The notes: generated from the sequence alone by a model not told the origin. 41,042 nucleotides of DNA from NORP181 sp047623555 (GCA_047623555.1 JBLHMP010000032.1:1-41042), one strand, 5' to 3'; positions 24,921-34,068 are shown, counted from the first letter of the stretch. Program-made: numbers and translations.

Positions 24921-25682
24921 CTATCGCAGAAGGGTGAGAATGTCAGAATGCAGGGCAGGGGTGGCGGCGCAGACGATGCGCCCATCTGACCCCATGTCGA
25001 GCTTGTCGCCCTGCCAATTGGTGATAATGCCACCCGCGCCCTCGATTATCGGCACCAATGGCAAATAGTCATAAGGCTGCAGGCCAAAATCCACACAGGC
25101 GTCGATGTGGCCCGCCGCGACCAATGCGTGCGGATAGCAATCATACGAAAACCGACGGTCCCGCCCGGCGGTGTTGAGGCGCGCAAACACATCCGGCACC
25201 TTGGCCATCATCTTGTCGGGTTCGTTGATATAGAGGAACGCACTGTCCAGATGTTGCGCATCCGAGACCGCCAATTTCTGATCCCCATTCAGGAACGCGC
25301 CCTGATCGGTGCCGGTGTAAACTTCGCCCAATTCGGGCATCCGCAGCACGCCCAATTGTGGAACACCGTATTTCAGCAGCGCGATCAACATACCATACAA
25401 AGGCATCCCCGAGATAAACGCGCGGGTGCCGTCGATGGGGTCAATTACCCACTGATAGGGGCTGTCGCTTTCGGTCAGGCCGAATTCTTCGCCAAAGATT
25501 GCATGATCAGGGAAATGTTCGGCCAGTCCGGCACGAATACATTCTTCGGTGGCGCGATCGGCAATTGTAACCGGGGTTTCGTCCTGTTTTTGGTCGATGG
25601 CAACGCCTTGGCGAAAATAGCGTTTCGGGATGGCTTCGGCCTGATCGGTGATGCTCAGGATGGTGTTTAGGAAATGCTGCAT
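24921..25682 (-). CDS. Inositol-monophosphatase family phosphatase
   Basis: A 253-residue Mg-dependent phosphatase of the IMPase/HisN family. Metal-binding motifs are present: GEEFGLTE (first Glu), WVIDPIDGTRAFISG (the DPxDGT motif) and the C-terminal LQPYDYLPLVPIIEGAGG. The in-frame start at 25748 would overlap the DeoR gene; ATG at 25682 lies ten bases after its stop and gives a normal N-terminus. Family members act on inositol phosphate, histidinol phosphate or other phosphoalcohols. Being in one operon with a kinase and a flavoprotein suggests it dephosphorylates an intermediate of the same pathway. Confidence 0.85.
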   Translation of the reverse strand: MQHFLNTILSITDQAEAIPKRYFRQGVAIDQKQDETPVTIADRATEECIRAGLAEHFPDHAIFGEEFGLTESDSPYQWVIDPIDGTRAFISGMPLYGMLIALLKYGVPQLGVLRMPELGEVYTGTDQGAFLNGDQKLAVSDAQHLDSAFLYINEPDKMMAKVPDVFARLNTAGRDRRFSYDCYPHALVAAGHIDACVDFGLQPYDYLPLVPIIEGAGGIITNWQGDKLDMGSDGRIVCAATPALHSDILTLLR

Positions 25683-25692
25683 CAGGGTGCTT

Positions 25693-26484
25693 TCATGGGG
25701 TGTTTGCCAACACCAGCGTGACGTCATTTTGCGCCAGCATGGTGACAATTCCTGGGGATGGGGATGTATCAGTGATCAGCATATCAAGCCCGGTTTGATC
25801 GGTCATTGATATAGGCGCACGACGGTCGAATTTTTCACTATCGGCCAGAACGATGCGGGTTTGGGCGATCAGGGCCGCCTGATGCGACAGGTCGGCCTCT
25901 TGGATATCGTGCAGCCTAAACCCGGTTTCGGCATTGATCGCGCCCACCGAAAACACCGCGTATTGCACGTTAAAGCGGCGGATAAAGGCGATGGCGTCCT
26001 GCCCGAAGGCACCGCCATCATGGCTGCGCAATTCGCCGCCCGCCAAAAACACCCGGTTGTTGTTACGGGTGGCCAATGTGTTGGCGACGGCCAGCGAATT
26101 GGTGACGATATAGAGGTTGCGGTGGTTCAGCAGAGCCTGCGCCGCATAGGCGGTGGTCGAGCCGATATCGAGGAAAAGCGAATCTCCGTCCGAGATCATC
26201 TCCGCCAGTTTCGCCGCCACTTGCCGTTTCGCGGTGGCGTTCTGGTCCAGTCGCGCCTGCAGGGGTGGTTCGGTCAGGATCAGGTCCTCGGCCAGCAACA
26301 CACCGCCATGCACCTTTCGCACTTTGGCATCGGCCTGCAACACCTTGATGTTACGTCGGATGGTTTCATCGGAAACGCCCAACCGGTCTGCCAGATAACC
26401 GATCCGGCACGAGCCACCTGCCAGACGAAGCTCTTGCAGAATTTCGCGTTCGCGGTGGTTGGAATGAACGGCAATGGCAGGCAT
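25693..26484 (-). CDS. DeoR family transcriptional regulator
   Basis: A 263-residue DeoR-type repressor. The N-terminal HTH (REREILQELRLAGGSCRIGYLADRLGVSDETIRRNIKVLQ, about 11-51) is followed by the family hallmark VRKVHGGVLL. The C-terminal effector domain has FLDIGSTTAYAAQAL and LAGGELRSHDGGAFG and resembles a ribose-5-phosphate-isomerase-like fold. DeoR proteins normally sense phosphorylated small molecules, which fits the kinase and phosphatase genes it travels with. It heads the minus-strand arm and probably controls both arms from the 181-base divergent region 26485-26665. Confidence 0.9.
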   Translation of the reverse strand: MPAIAVHSNHREREILQELRLAGGSCRIGYLADRLGVSDETIRRNIKVLQADAKVRKVHGGVLLAEDLILTEPPLQARLDQNATAKRQVAAKLAEMISDGDSLFLDIGSTTAYAAQALLNHRNLYIVTNSLAVANTLATRNNNRVFLAGGELRSHDGGAFGQDAIAFIRRFNVQYAVFSVGAINAETGFRLHDIQEADLSHQAALIAQTRIVLADSEKFDRRAPISMTDQTGLDMLITDTSPSPGIVTMLAQNDVTLVLANTP

Positions 26485-26665
26485 GGCAGGGTCGCTTGCG
26501 TAAGGGTGTTTCGATGAGCTTAGCTTTAGAAAACCACAAAAGCCAACGGTATTCCAAATAAATCAACATGAATTTGCAGAATTTGTTGACCTGCGAGGTT
26601 TTGTCGGCCACCTTTGCCGCATCGGCGGGGCGATTCCGTCAGCAAAAAAACCTGGGAGGTGCCCA
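26485..26665. promoter_or_regulatory. Divergent control region between the DeoR arm and the amine transporter arm
   Basis: This 181-base gap must hold both promoters. Visible: TTGACC (about 26584-26589) as a candidate -35 for the plus arm, and a GGGAGGT Shine-Dalgarno site just before ATG 26666. No clear palindromic operator was recognised, as expected for DeoR sites, which are often degenerate direct repeats. Confidence 0.45.
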
Positions 26666-27613
26666 ATGCGGCATGTACTGAACACTTTGATGGGCGTCAC
26701 AGCCGGGGCGCTATTGTCGACAGCAGCCATGGCCGAAGTCGAATCAACTGATCCGATTAAACTGACGTTGCACGACTGGTCTGGACAGCTGATCAACACA
26801 CAGATCATGGGCAGCGTTCTGGAAGAGGCCGGGTATAACGTTGAATACGTTCAGGCCGACTATATCGCCCAGTTTGCCGGGCTTAAAACCGGTGACCTGA
26901 CGCTGGCGATGGAAATTTGGGCCACCACCGGCCAAGAGGCGCTGGACGAAGCCGTAGCCTCGGGAAAAGTGGTGAACGCGGGCGAAACCGGCCTGCAGGC
27001 GATCGAAGAATGGTGGTATCCGCTGTATATGAAAGAGCGTTGCCCGGGTCTGCCGGACTGGAAAGCACTGGCCGCCTGTGCCGGTGAATTTTCCACCGCC
27101 GAAACCGCGCCAAAGGGCCGGTATGTTGGCGGTCCTGTAACGTGGGGCGGCTTTGACGAAGAGCGGGTCAAGGCATTGGATCTGGACTTTGAGGTCGTGC
27201 ATGCAGGCACCGATGCGGCGCTGTTTGCCGAGTTGGAATCAGCCTATCAGCGTGAGGCCCCGGTTATTTTGTGGGTCTATGTTCCGCATTGGGCACCGGC
27301 CAAATACAAAGGCGAATTTGTTGAATTCCCACCCTATTCGGCGGAATGTTATGCGGACGCCTCTGTGGGGGTGAATCCCGACCTGGCCTATGATTGCGGC
27401 AAACCGCGTGGTCCGATCTGGAAGGCCGCATGGGCCGGAATGGAAGACAAATGGCCGGGCGCATACGCGACTGTTCAGGCCTATAACCTGACCAACGAAG
27501 AGATGAGCGCCATGGTCGGCGAAGCGGATCTTGACGGTAAATCCATCGACGATGTGGTTGACGCATGGATGGACGCCAACGAGGACCGTTGGAAGGCCTG
27601 GATCGGGAAGTAA
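26666..27613 (+). CDS. OpuAC/ProX-type binding protein for a quaternary or methylated amine
   Basis: A 315-residue periplasmic binding protein of the glycine betaine/choline class. Signal peptide 1-23 (cleavage after AMA). Aromatic residues that could form a cation-pi cage are abundant: LHDWSGQ, AMEIWATTGQ, EEWWYPLYM, GPVTWGGFDE and ILWVYVPHWAPAKY. It heads the plus-strand arm, followed by a hairpin and then the ATPase and the double permease. Betaine-like, choline-like or carnitine-like cargo is plausible; the exact ligand cannot be told from sequence alone. Confidence 0.88.
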   Translation: MRHVLNTLMGVTAGALLSTAAMAEVESTDPIKLTLHDWSGQLINTQIMGSVLEEAGYNVEYVQADYIAQFAGLKTGDLTLAMEIWATTGQEALDEAVASGKVVNAGETGLQAIEEWWYPLYMKERCPGLPDWKALAACAGEFSTAETAPKGRYVGGPVTWGGFDEERVKALDLDFEVVHAGTDAALFAELESAYQREAPVILWVYVPHWAPAKYKGEFVEFPPYSAECYADASVGVNPDLAYDCGKPRGPIWKAAWAGMEDKWPGAYATVQAYNLTNEEMSAMVGEADLDGKSIDDVVDAWMDANEDRWKAWIGK

Positions 27614-27630
27614 GTACCTGATTAAAAACA

Positions 27631-27662
27631 TGTATGGGGGGCTGGATTCGGCCCCTCATACA
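27631..27662 (+). other. Intercistronic hairpin between binding protein and ATPase genes
   Basis: TGTATGGGGGGC (27631-27642) pairs with GCCCCTCATACA (27651-27662), 12 bp with one G-U, 8-base loop; a short T5 run occurs only at 27677-27681. It is a likely partial terminator or 3'-end stabiliser giving more binding protein than membrane components. Confidence 0.8.
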
Positions 27663-27705
27663 GCCTCTGCGACTTGATTTTTCGACCAACACAGGCCTTT
27701 CCCTT

Positions 27706-28722
27706 ATGACTGCACTGCCGAAACTTGTCTGTCGCAATGTCTGGAAATTATACGGTCAAAACGCCGATAGTTTCCTGCGCAACACGCCGTCCGCTGACTT
27801 TGATGCGATCAAGTCTGCCGGGCTTATTCCGGCGGTGCGCGACGCCAATATCGAAATTATGGATGGCGAAATATTCGTTATCATGGGCCTGTCCGGTTCG
27901 GGCAAATCGACGCTTGTGCGCTGTATGTCGCGGTTGATTGAACCCACCAGTGGCGAGCTGTTTTTTGACGGGCAGGATCTGCGCAAAACCTCTAACAAAG
28001 ACCTGATCGAAATCCGCCGTCACAAGATGGGCATGGTGTTTCAGCATTTCGCCTTGTTGCCGCATCTGACCGTTTTGCAGAACGTTGCCTTTCCTCTTAG
28101 CGTTCAGGGGCAAAAGAAATCCACCGCCGAGACGCGCGCCCGCGAGGTGATTGAACTCGTCGGTCTGCAGGGCCGCGAAAGCTTTTTTCCGCGTGAATTA
28201 TCCGGTGGTCAGCAACAGCGTGTCGGCATTGCCCGATCGCTCGCGGTTGAACCGGAAATCTGGTTTCTGGATGAACCGTTTTCCGCCCTTGATCCGCTGA
28301 TAAGGCGTGAAATGCAGGATGAATTCCTGCGGCTTCAGGCGCTGCTGAAAAAAACTATCGTCTTTATCACCCATGACTTTGACGAAGCGATCCGGCTTGC
28401 TGATCGCATTGCCATTATGAAAGACGGAGCCGTCATTCAGGTCGCCACCCCCGAAGAATTAGTCCGAAACCCGGCCTCCGATTACGTGCGGGAATTCACC
28501 CGCCACATCCCGCGCGACAAGGTGATGTCGGTCGGCGCGGTTATGACCGCGGGGGCCAGTGGCGCGGGTGAAGGCATCGCCATGGACGCCAAAATATCGC
28601 AGATCGCCGCACAGGTTGTCGACGCGGGCGAAGCGTTGAAAGTTATCGACGCGGATGGTCAGGTGGTGGGCGCAATCGCGCCGGCTGCGGTGATTGACGT
28701 GCTGATCAATCGGGATGGTTAA
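27706..28722 (+). CDS. ProV/OpuAA-like ABC transporter ATP-binding protein
   Basis: A 338-residue ATPase of the glycine betaine/proline betaine class. Walker A GLSGSGKSTLVRCMSRLIEPTSG, signature LSGGQQQRVGIARSLAVEPEIW, Walker B WFLDEPFSALDPLIRREMQ. The first 65 residues contain the family-typical insert between the start of the domain and the Walker A motif. The C-terminus (from about 285) resembles a CBS segment (VVDAGEALKVIDADGQVVGAI), which in ProV/OpuAA senses ionic strength. An in-frame start at 27634 lies in the hairpin; ATG 27706 gives MTALPKLVCRNVWKLYG, the normal N-terminus. It overlaps the permease start by eight bases. Confidence 0.88.
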   Translation: MTALPKLVCRNVWKLYGQNADSFLRNTPSADFDAIKSAGLIPAVRDANIEIMDGEIFVIMGLSGSGKSTLVRCMSRLIEPTSGELFFDGQDLRKTSNKDLIEIRRHKMGMVFQHFALLPHLTVLQNVAFPLSVQGQKKSTAETRAREVIELVGLQGRESFFPRELSGGQQQRVGIARSLAVEPEIWFLDEPFSALDPLIRREMQDEFLRLQALLKKTIVFITHDFDEAIRLADRIAIMKDGAVIQVATPEELVRNPASDYVREFTRHIPRDKVMSVGAVMTAGASGAGEGIAMDAKISQIAAQVVDAGEALKVIDADGQVVGAIAPAAVIDVLINRDG

Positions 28723-30736
28723 GGTGGAGCGCAAGCCCCTCATATCCCACAGCGTTTTGGTCTGGGGGGTTCTGCTGGTCGTGACCTGGGTTTTGTCACG
28801 CTATGGCATTGGTTGGGCCGAAAACGCCGGTTTGGATTGGGTGGCAGAATACCCGACCGCGTGGATCGTGCCGTTAACATCCTATGTTTCCGCCGCAATG
28901 AAATGGCTGGTCGAGGATGCCAGTTTCGGCCTGTTCACCTTTACGCAACTGACGCGCGCTATATCCTGGGTGATCGAACAACCCTATCTGTTGGTCCGTG
29001 CCTTGCTCGCCGAAGGCTTTGTCGAAGGCACCGGCCGCCGCGCTGTACAATTGTTTCCGCCGTTCAGCTGGATCGCGGTGATTGCCGGTGTTATCGCGCT
29101 TGGTCACTACGCCCGCGATTGGGTGCTGGCCGTATTGGTCGGGACGGCGTTTCTGTATCTGGCGGTGTTTGGCCAGTGGGAAAGCGCGATGATCACGCTG
29201 GCCTCGGTGGTGATTGCGGTGCCGATTGGCGTGTTTGGCGGTTTGTGGCTGGGCATCATGGCCTATCGCCATCCACTGTTTGACCGGCTGTTAACGCCGG
29301 TTCTGGACCTGATGCAGACCATTCCGATTTTTGCCTATCTGGTGCCGATCCTGTTCATGTTTGGTTTTGGCCCGGTGTCCGCACTTGTGGCCACGGTGAT
29401 CTATGCGATGCCGCCGATGGTGCGTATCACCACCATGGCGCTCAAATCTGTCGACCCCGAGATCGTCGATTTTGGCATTATGACCGGCTGTACCCAGCGG
29501 CAAATGAACTGGCGCATTCTGGTGCCGGCCGCCTTAGGTAGCCTGATGGTGGGCGTAAATCAGGTCATCATGTTGTCGCTGAATATGGTGATTATCGCGT
29601 CCATGATCGGTGCCGGAGGGCTGGGTTTTGAGGTGCTGGCGTCGTTGCGACGGCTGGACATTGGCGGCGGCTTTGAGGCCGGGATTGCCATTGTTATCCT
29701 TGCCGTTGCCATTGATCGCCTGTCGCAGGCCTTTGCCGAACGCAGCACCCGTACGGTGCCGCCGGTGCAAGGCAATACCGTATTTTCACGGCATCCACGC
29801 AGCACAATTGTGCTGGCGATTCTGGTTCTGGCGTTTCTGGTTGGCCAGATCATCCCGGCGATCCAGACCTATCCAGACGGGGTAATGGCCACTACCGGTG
29901 AGTTCTGGGATAATGGGGTGAGATACCTCAATATCAACTTTTACGATCAGTTTGAGGCGGTAAAAATATTTTTCCTTAGCTACTTTATGTTGCCGGTCAA
30001 ACGCTTTTTCCTGGGTATTCCGTGGGTTTGGGCCATCCTGTTGGTCACTGCAATGGGCTGGACATTTGGCGGCTGGAAACTGGCGTTGATGAACGCGTTG
30101 ATGGCCGGATTTATCGCCGTAACGGGCATGTGGGAAAAGGCGATGATCACGGTTTACCTCTGTGGATCATCGGTTGTTATCGCCTCCGCTATCGGCATCC
30201 CGGTGGGCATATTGGCGGCGGTCAACGACCGCGCAGGCCGGGTGATCGCGGTGGTCATCGACACGCTGCAAACCCTGCCCAGTTTTGTCTATCTGATCCC
30301 GGTGGTCATGTTGTTCCGCATCGGCGATTTCACCGCGATGGTGGCCATCGTGCTCTATGCCGTGGTGCCGGCGGTGCGTTATTCGGCGCACGGAATACGG
30401 TCGGTCAGCCCCGAATTGATCGAGGCCGGCATCGTATCTGGCTGCACGCCGCGCCAGTTGCTGACCCGTATACGGTTACCGCTGGCCTTGCCCGAAGTGC
30501 TGCTGGGTTTGAACCAAACCATCATGCTGGCGCTGTCGATGCTGGTGATTACCGCGTTGGTCGGCACCCGTGATCTGGGCCAAGAGGTCTATATTGCCCT
30601 GACCAAGGCGGACACCGGGCGTGGATTGGTCGCCGGTTTCTCGATTGCCTTTATCGCCATCATTGCCGACCGGGTCATTCTGGCCAGTGCACGCAAAGCA
30701 CGCATTCGCTATGGGATGGAGGCTGCACATGACTGA
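28715..30736 (+). CDS. Fused double permease, ProW-ProW type
   Basis: A 673-residue inner-membrane protein with two BPD_transp_1 domains in tandem. Repeat 1 core is GQWESAMITLASVVIAVPIGVFGGLWLGI with TIPIFAYLVPILFMFG and the coupling segment VDPEIVDFGIMTGCTQRQMNWRILVPAALG. Repeat 2 is GMWEKAMITVYLCG with TLPSFVYLIPVVMLFRIG and VSPELIEAGIVSGCTPRQLLTRIRLPLALPE. Normal ProW is one domain that homodimerises, so here both halves of the channel are one polypeptide. It overlaps the kinase B start by eight bases. Confidence 0.88.
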   Translation: MVKVERKPLISHSVLVWGVLLVVTWVLSRYGIGWAENAGLDWVAEYPTAWIVPLTSYVSAAMKWLVEDASFGLFTFTQLTRAISWVIEQPYLLVRALLAEGFVEGTGRRAVQLFPPFSWIAVIAGVIALGHYARDWVLAVLVGTAFLYLAVFGQWESAMITLASVVIAVPIGVFGGLWLGIMAYRHPLFDRLLTPVLDLMQTIPIFAYLVPILFMFGFGPVSALVATVIYAMPPMVRITTMALKSVDPEIVDFGIMTGCTQRQMNWRILVPAALGSLMVGVNQVIMLSLNMVIIASMIGAGGLGFEVLASLRRLDIGGGFEAGIAIVILAVAIDRLSQAFAERSTRTVPPVQGNTVFSRHPRSTIVLAILVLAFLVGQIIPAIQTYPDGVMATTGEFWDNGVRYLNINFYDQFEAVKIFFLSYFMLPVKRFFLGIPWVWAILLVTAMGWTFGGWKLALMNALMAGFIAVTGMWEKAMITVYLCGSSVVIASAIGIPVGILAAVNDRAGRVIAVVIDTLQTLPSFVYLIPVVMLFRIGDFTAMVAIVLYAVVPAVRYSAHGIRSVSPELIEAGIVSGCTPRQLLTRIRLPLALPEVLLGLNQTIMLALSMLVITALVGTRDLGQEVYIALTKADTGRGLVAGFSIAFIAIIADRVILASARKARIRYGMEAAHD

Positions 30737-31604
30737 CGTTTTGGCCCGCATAAAGGCCTTGCCAATCTGGAGCGGTGAGATCAGTGCGCAACCGCTGGAT
30801 GGCGGCATTACCAACGTCAATTATCTGGTGACGGACGCGGCGGCGAAATATGTTGTGCGGCTGGGCGCAGATATCGTTGAGCATCATGTTATGCGGTTCA
30901 ACGAACTTGCCGCCAGTCGTGCCGCCCATGCCGCTGGTTTGTCGCCTGCTGTGGTGCATTCCGAATCCGGGCTGACGGTGATTGAGTATATTGAGAGCAC
31001 CACCCTGACCGAGGCAGACATCCGGTCCCCCGGAATGCTCGATCGTATCGTGCCGCTGATCCGCCAATGTCATCATGAGGTGCCCAAACAGCTGCGTGGA
31101 CCGGCGCTGATTTTCTGGGTGTTCCATGTGATCCGTGATTACGCTGCGACGCTGCGCGATGGTAACAGCCCGTATTGCGCGCAGTTGCCTGAGTTGCTGA
31201 ACATCAGCGAAAAGCTTGAAACCGCTGCTGGCCCGTTTGACATTGTGTTTGGCCATAACGACCTGTTGGCGGCTAATTTCCTGGACGATGGGACCAGGCT
31301 TTGGCTGATTGACTGGGACTATGCCGGGTTCAACACGCCGCTGTTTGATCTTGGTGGTCTGGCCTCAAACAACGGGCTGGACGCGGCGCAGGAAACCCAG
31401 CTGTTGGAACTTTATTATGATGCGCCGGTCACCGACGATTTGATGCATCGATATACGGCAATGAAATGCGCCTCGCTGCTGCGTGAAACCATGTGGAGCA
31501 TGGTGTCCGAGCAAAGCTCAAAGCTGGACGTTGATTTTGCCGCCTATACATCCGAAAATCTTGGCCGGTTCAGCCGCGCCTATGACACTTTAAAACAAAC
31601 CTAA
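30729..31604 (+). CDS. Choline/ethanolamine kinase-like phosphotransferase B (APH fold)
   Basis: A 291-residue kinase of the choline-kinase-like APH group. N-lobe: SAQPLDGGITNVNYLVTD and KYVVRLGADIVEHHVMRFNELAA; catalytic loop VFGHNDLLAANFLDDG; metal loop LIDWDYAGFNTPLFDLGGLASNNG. An open frame extends to 30621 inside the permease, but ATG 30729 gives the family N-terminus MTDVLARIKALPIW. It is co-transcribed with the transporter and with flavoprotein B and may phosphorylate the imported amino alcohol. It is the functional mirror of kinase A in the divergent operon. Confidence 0.87.
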   Translation: MTDVLARIKALPIWSGEISAQPLDGGITNVNYLVTDAAAKYVVRLGADIVEHHVMRFNELAASRAAHAAGLSPAVVHSESGLTVIEYIESTTLTEADIRSPGMLDRIVPLIRQCHHEVPKQLRGPALIFWVFHVIRDYAATLRDGNSPYCAQLPELLNISEKLETAAGPFDIVFGHNDLLAANFLDDGTRLWLIDWDYAGFNTPLFDLGGLASNNGLDAAQETQLLELYYDAPVTDDLMHRYTAMKCASLLRETMWSMVSEQSSKLDVDFAAYTSENLGRFSRAYDTLKQT

Positions 31605-31614
31605 GGCTAGGCTC

Positions 31615-34062
31615 ATGAAATCCCTCCCTAAATCCTCAAAGGTGGTCATCATCGGTGGCGGCATTGTCGGCTGCTCGACCGCCTATCACCTGGCCAAACT
31701 TGGCGTCGAATGCGTGCTGCTTGAACGCAAAAAACTGACATCGGGCACCACGTTTCACGCCGCCGGTCTGGTTGGGCAGTTGCGCAGCAACGCCAATATC
31801 ACCCAGCTTTTGGGCTATTCCGTCGACCTTTATAACAAGATCGAAGAGGAAACCGGGCTTGGCACCGGCTGGAAGATGAACGGCGGTTTGCGGCTGGCCT
31901 GTACCCAGGATCGCTGGACTGAGGTCAAGCGACAGGCCACTACCGCGCATTCGTTTGGGTTGGAAATGGAGCTTTTGACGCCCCAAGAGGCGCTTGATCT
32001 GTGGCCGTTGATGAACATCGACGACGTGATTGGTGCGGCGTTTATGCCGACCGACGGGCAGGCCAATCCGTCTGACATCACGCAGGCGCTGGCCAAAGGT
32101 GCGCGCATGGGCGGGGCGCAGATATTTGAGGACACCAAGGTCACCGATATCGAGGTTGATAAAGGCGTGATCCGCGCTGTGATCACCGATCAGGGGCGGA
32201 TTGAATGCGAACGGGTGGTTCTGTGTGCGGGCCAGTGGAGCCGTGATTTTGCGGCGCGATTTGGGGTGAATGTGCCGCTGGTGTCGATGGAACATCAGTA
32301 CATGGTGACCGAGGCGATCCCCGGAATGCCGTCCAACCTGCCAACGCTACGCGACCCGGATCGGCTGACGTATTATAAGGAAGAAGTCGGCGGGCTGGTC
32401 ATGGGTGGTTATGAATCCAACCCGATCCCATGGGCGGTGGATGGCGTGCCCAAGGGGTTTCATTACACGCTGCTGGAATCCAACTTTGACCATTTTGAAC
32501 CGCTGATGGAGCTGGCCCTTGGCCGGGTTCCGGCACTGGAAACCGCAGGCATCAAAACCCTGACCAACGGGCCGGAAAGTTTCACGCCGGACGGCAATTT
32601 CATCATTGGCGAGGCGCCTGAGTTGCGCAATTTCTTTGTCGGTGCCGGGTTCAACGCCTTTGGCATCGCCGCCGGTGGCGGGGCGGGCATGGCGCTGGCC
32701 GAATGGGTCGCCAATGGCGAGCCGCCGTTTGACCTTTGGTCCGCCGATATCCGCCGCTTTGGTCGGCCACATTTTGATACTGACTGGGTGCGCACCCGCA
32801 CGGTCGAGGCCTACGGCAAACATTATACGATGTCCTGGCCGCATGAAGAAAGCGCCAGTGGGCGACCCTGTCGTAAATCGCCTTTGTATGGGCTGTTGTC
32901 CGACCAGGGCGCCTGTTTTGGCGAAAAACTGGGCTGGGAGCGGCCAAACTGGTTTGCCGATAGCGCGCTGGGGGAAACGCCCAAGGACGTCTATGGTTTT
33001 GGCCGCCAGAACTGGTTTGATGCGGTGGGCCGCGAACACAAAGCGGTGCGCGAGGCGGCGGTGATATTTGATCAGAGCTCATTCGCCAAATTCGCGTTGA
33101 AAGGCCCGGACGCGGCGGCGGCGTTGAGCTGGATTGCTGCCAATGATGTCGATAAACCCATGGGATCATTGACTTATACGCAGATGTTGAACGATCGCGG
33201 CGGCATCGAATGTGATCTGACCGTGGCGCGCATTGCCGAGGATGAATACTATATCGTCACCGGCACCGGCTTTGCCACGCATGATTTTGACTGGATCAAC
33301 CGTAACATCCCCAAAGGCATGAATTGCCAGCTGTTTGATGTGACATCGGCCAGCGCGGTGCTGTCGTTGATGGGGCCAAAGGCGCGCGAAATTTTGCAAC
33401 AGGTGACGCGGGCCGATGTGTCCGATGATGCGTTCCCGTTTGCCACCACACAGACCATTGGCATCGCTGGTTGCCCGGTACGTGCCTTGCGGATCACCTA
33501 TGTCGGTGAGTTGGGTTGGGAGCTGCATTTGCCGGTGGAATACGCCACCACGGTTTACGCGGCCCTGATGAAGGCGGGAGCGGAACATGGGCTAATCAAC
33601 GCTGGCTATCGCACCATTGAAAGTTGCCGTTTGGAAAAAGGCTATCGCGCCTGGGGTTTCGATATCGGGTCCGATCATACGCCGTTTGAGGCTGGGCTGG
33701 GCTGGGCGGTGAAGTTGAAATCCAACATTTCGTTCAAGGGCCGCGATGCGGCGACGGCGCAGAAACAGGACGGTGTGCGCAAAATGCTGGCCTGTTTCAC
33801 CGTTGATGACCCGGATATCGTGCTGCTGGGCCGTGAGACTATCTATCGCAACGGCGAACACGCGGGCTGGCTGACCAGCGGTGGCTATGGTCACACGGTC
33901 GGCAAATCCATCGGCTATGGCTATGTGCGCAATGGCGATGGGGTGGATCGCCATTATGTGGCCAGCGGCGACTACGAACTTGAGGTCGCCACTCAGCGCA
34001 TTCCCTGCAAAATCGAAATGTCGCCGCTGTATGATCCGAAAATGAAACGGGTCAAAAGCTAG
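31615..34062 (+). CDS. FAD-dependent oxidoreductase/GcvT fusion, dimethylglycine dehydrogenase-like (flavoprotein B)
   Basis: An 815-residue paralogue of flavoprotein A. FAD domain VVIIGGGIVGCSTAYHLAKLG (10-30), with TTFHAAGLVGQLRS placing His48 at the covalent-FAD position. The GcvT-like half starts around residue 475 (VIFDQSSFAKFALKGPDAAAALSWIAAND, GGIECDLTVARIAED, YVGELGWELHLPVEY, CRLEKGYRAWGFDIGSDHTPFEAGL). It is probably an N-demethylating dehydrogenase passing formaldehyde to THF. It ends the plus-strand transporter operon, ten bases after kinase B. Presence of two divergent copies suggests consecutive demethylation steps or two related substrates. Confidence 0.88.
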   Translation: MKSLPKSSKVVIIGGGIVGCSTAYHLAKLGVECVLLERKKLTSGTTFHAAGLVGQLRSNANITQLLGYSVDLYNKIEEETGLGTGWKMNGGLRLACTQDRWTEVKRQATTAHSFGLEMELLTPQEALDLWPLMNIDDVIGAAFMPTDGQANPSDITQALAKGARMGGAQIFEDTKVTDIEVDKGVIRAVITDQGRIECERVVLCAGQWSRDFAARFGVNVPLVSMEHQYMVTEAIPGMPSNLPTLRDPDRLTYYKEEVGGLVMGGYESNPIPWAVDGVPKGFHYTLLESNFDHFEPLMELALGRVPALETAGIKTLTNGPESFTPDGNFIIGEAPELRNFFVGAGFNAFGIAAGGGAGMALAEWVANGEPPFDLWSADIRRFGRPHFDTDWVRTRTVEAYGKHYTMSWPHEESASGRPCRKSPLYGLLSDQGACFGEKLGWERPNWFADSALGETPKDVYGFGRQNWFDAVGREHKAVREAAVIFDQSSFAKFALKGPDAAAALSWIAANDVDKPMGSLTYTQMLNDRGGIECDLTVARIAEDEYYIVTGTGFATHDFDWINRNIPKGMNCQLFDVTSASAVLSLMGPKAREILQQVTRADVSDDAFPFATTQTIGIAGCPVRALRITYVGELGWELHLPVEYATTVYAALMKAGAEHGLINAGYRTIESCRLEKGYRAWGFDIGSDHTPFEAGLGWAVKLKSNISFKGRDAATAQKQDGVRKMLACFTVDDPDIVLLGRETIYRNGEHAGWLTSGGYGHTVGKSIGYGYVRNGDGVDRHYVASGDYELEVATQRIPCKIEMSPLYDPKMKRVKS

Positions 34063-34068
34063 TGTGTT

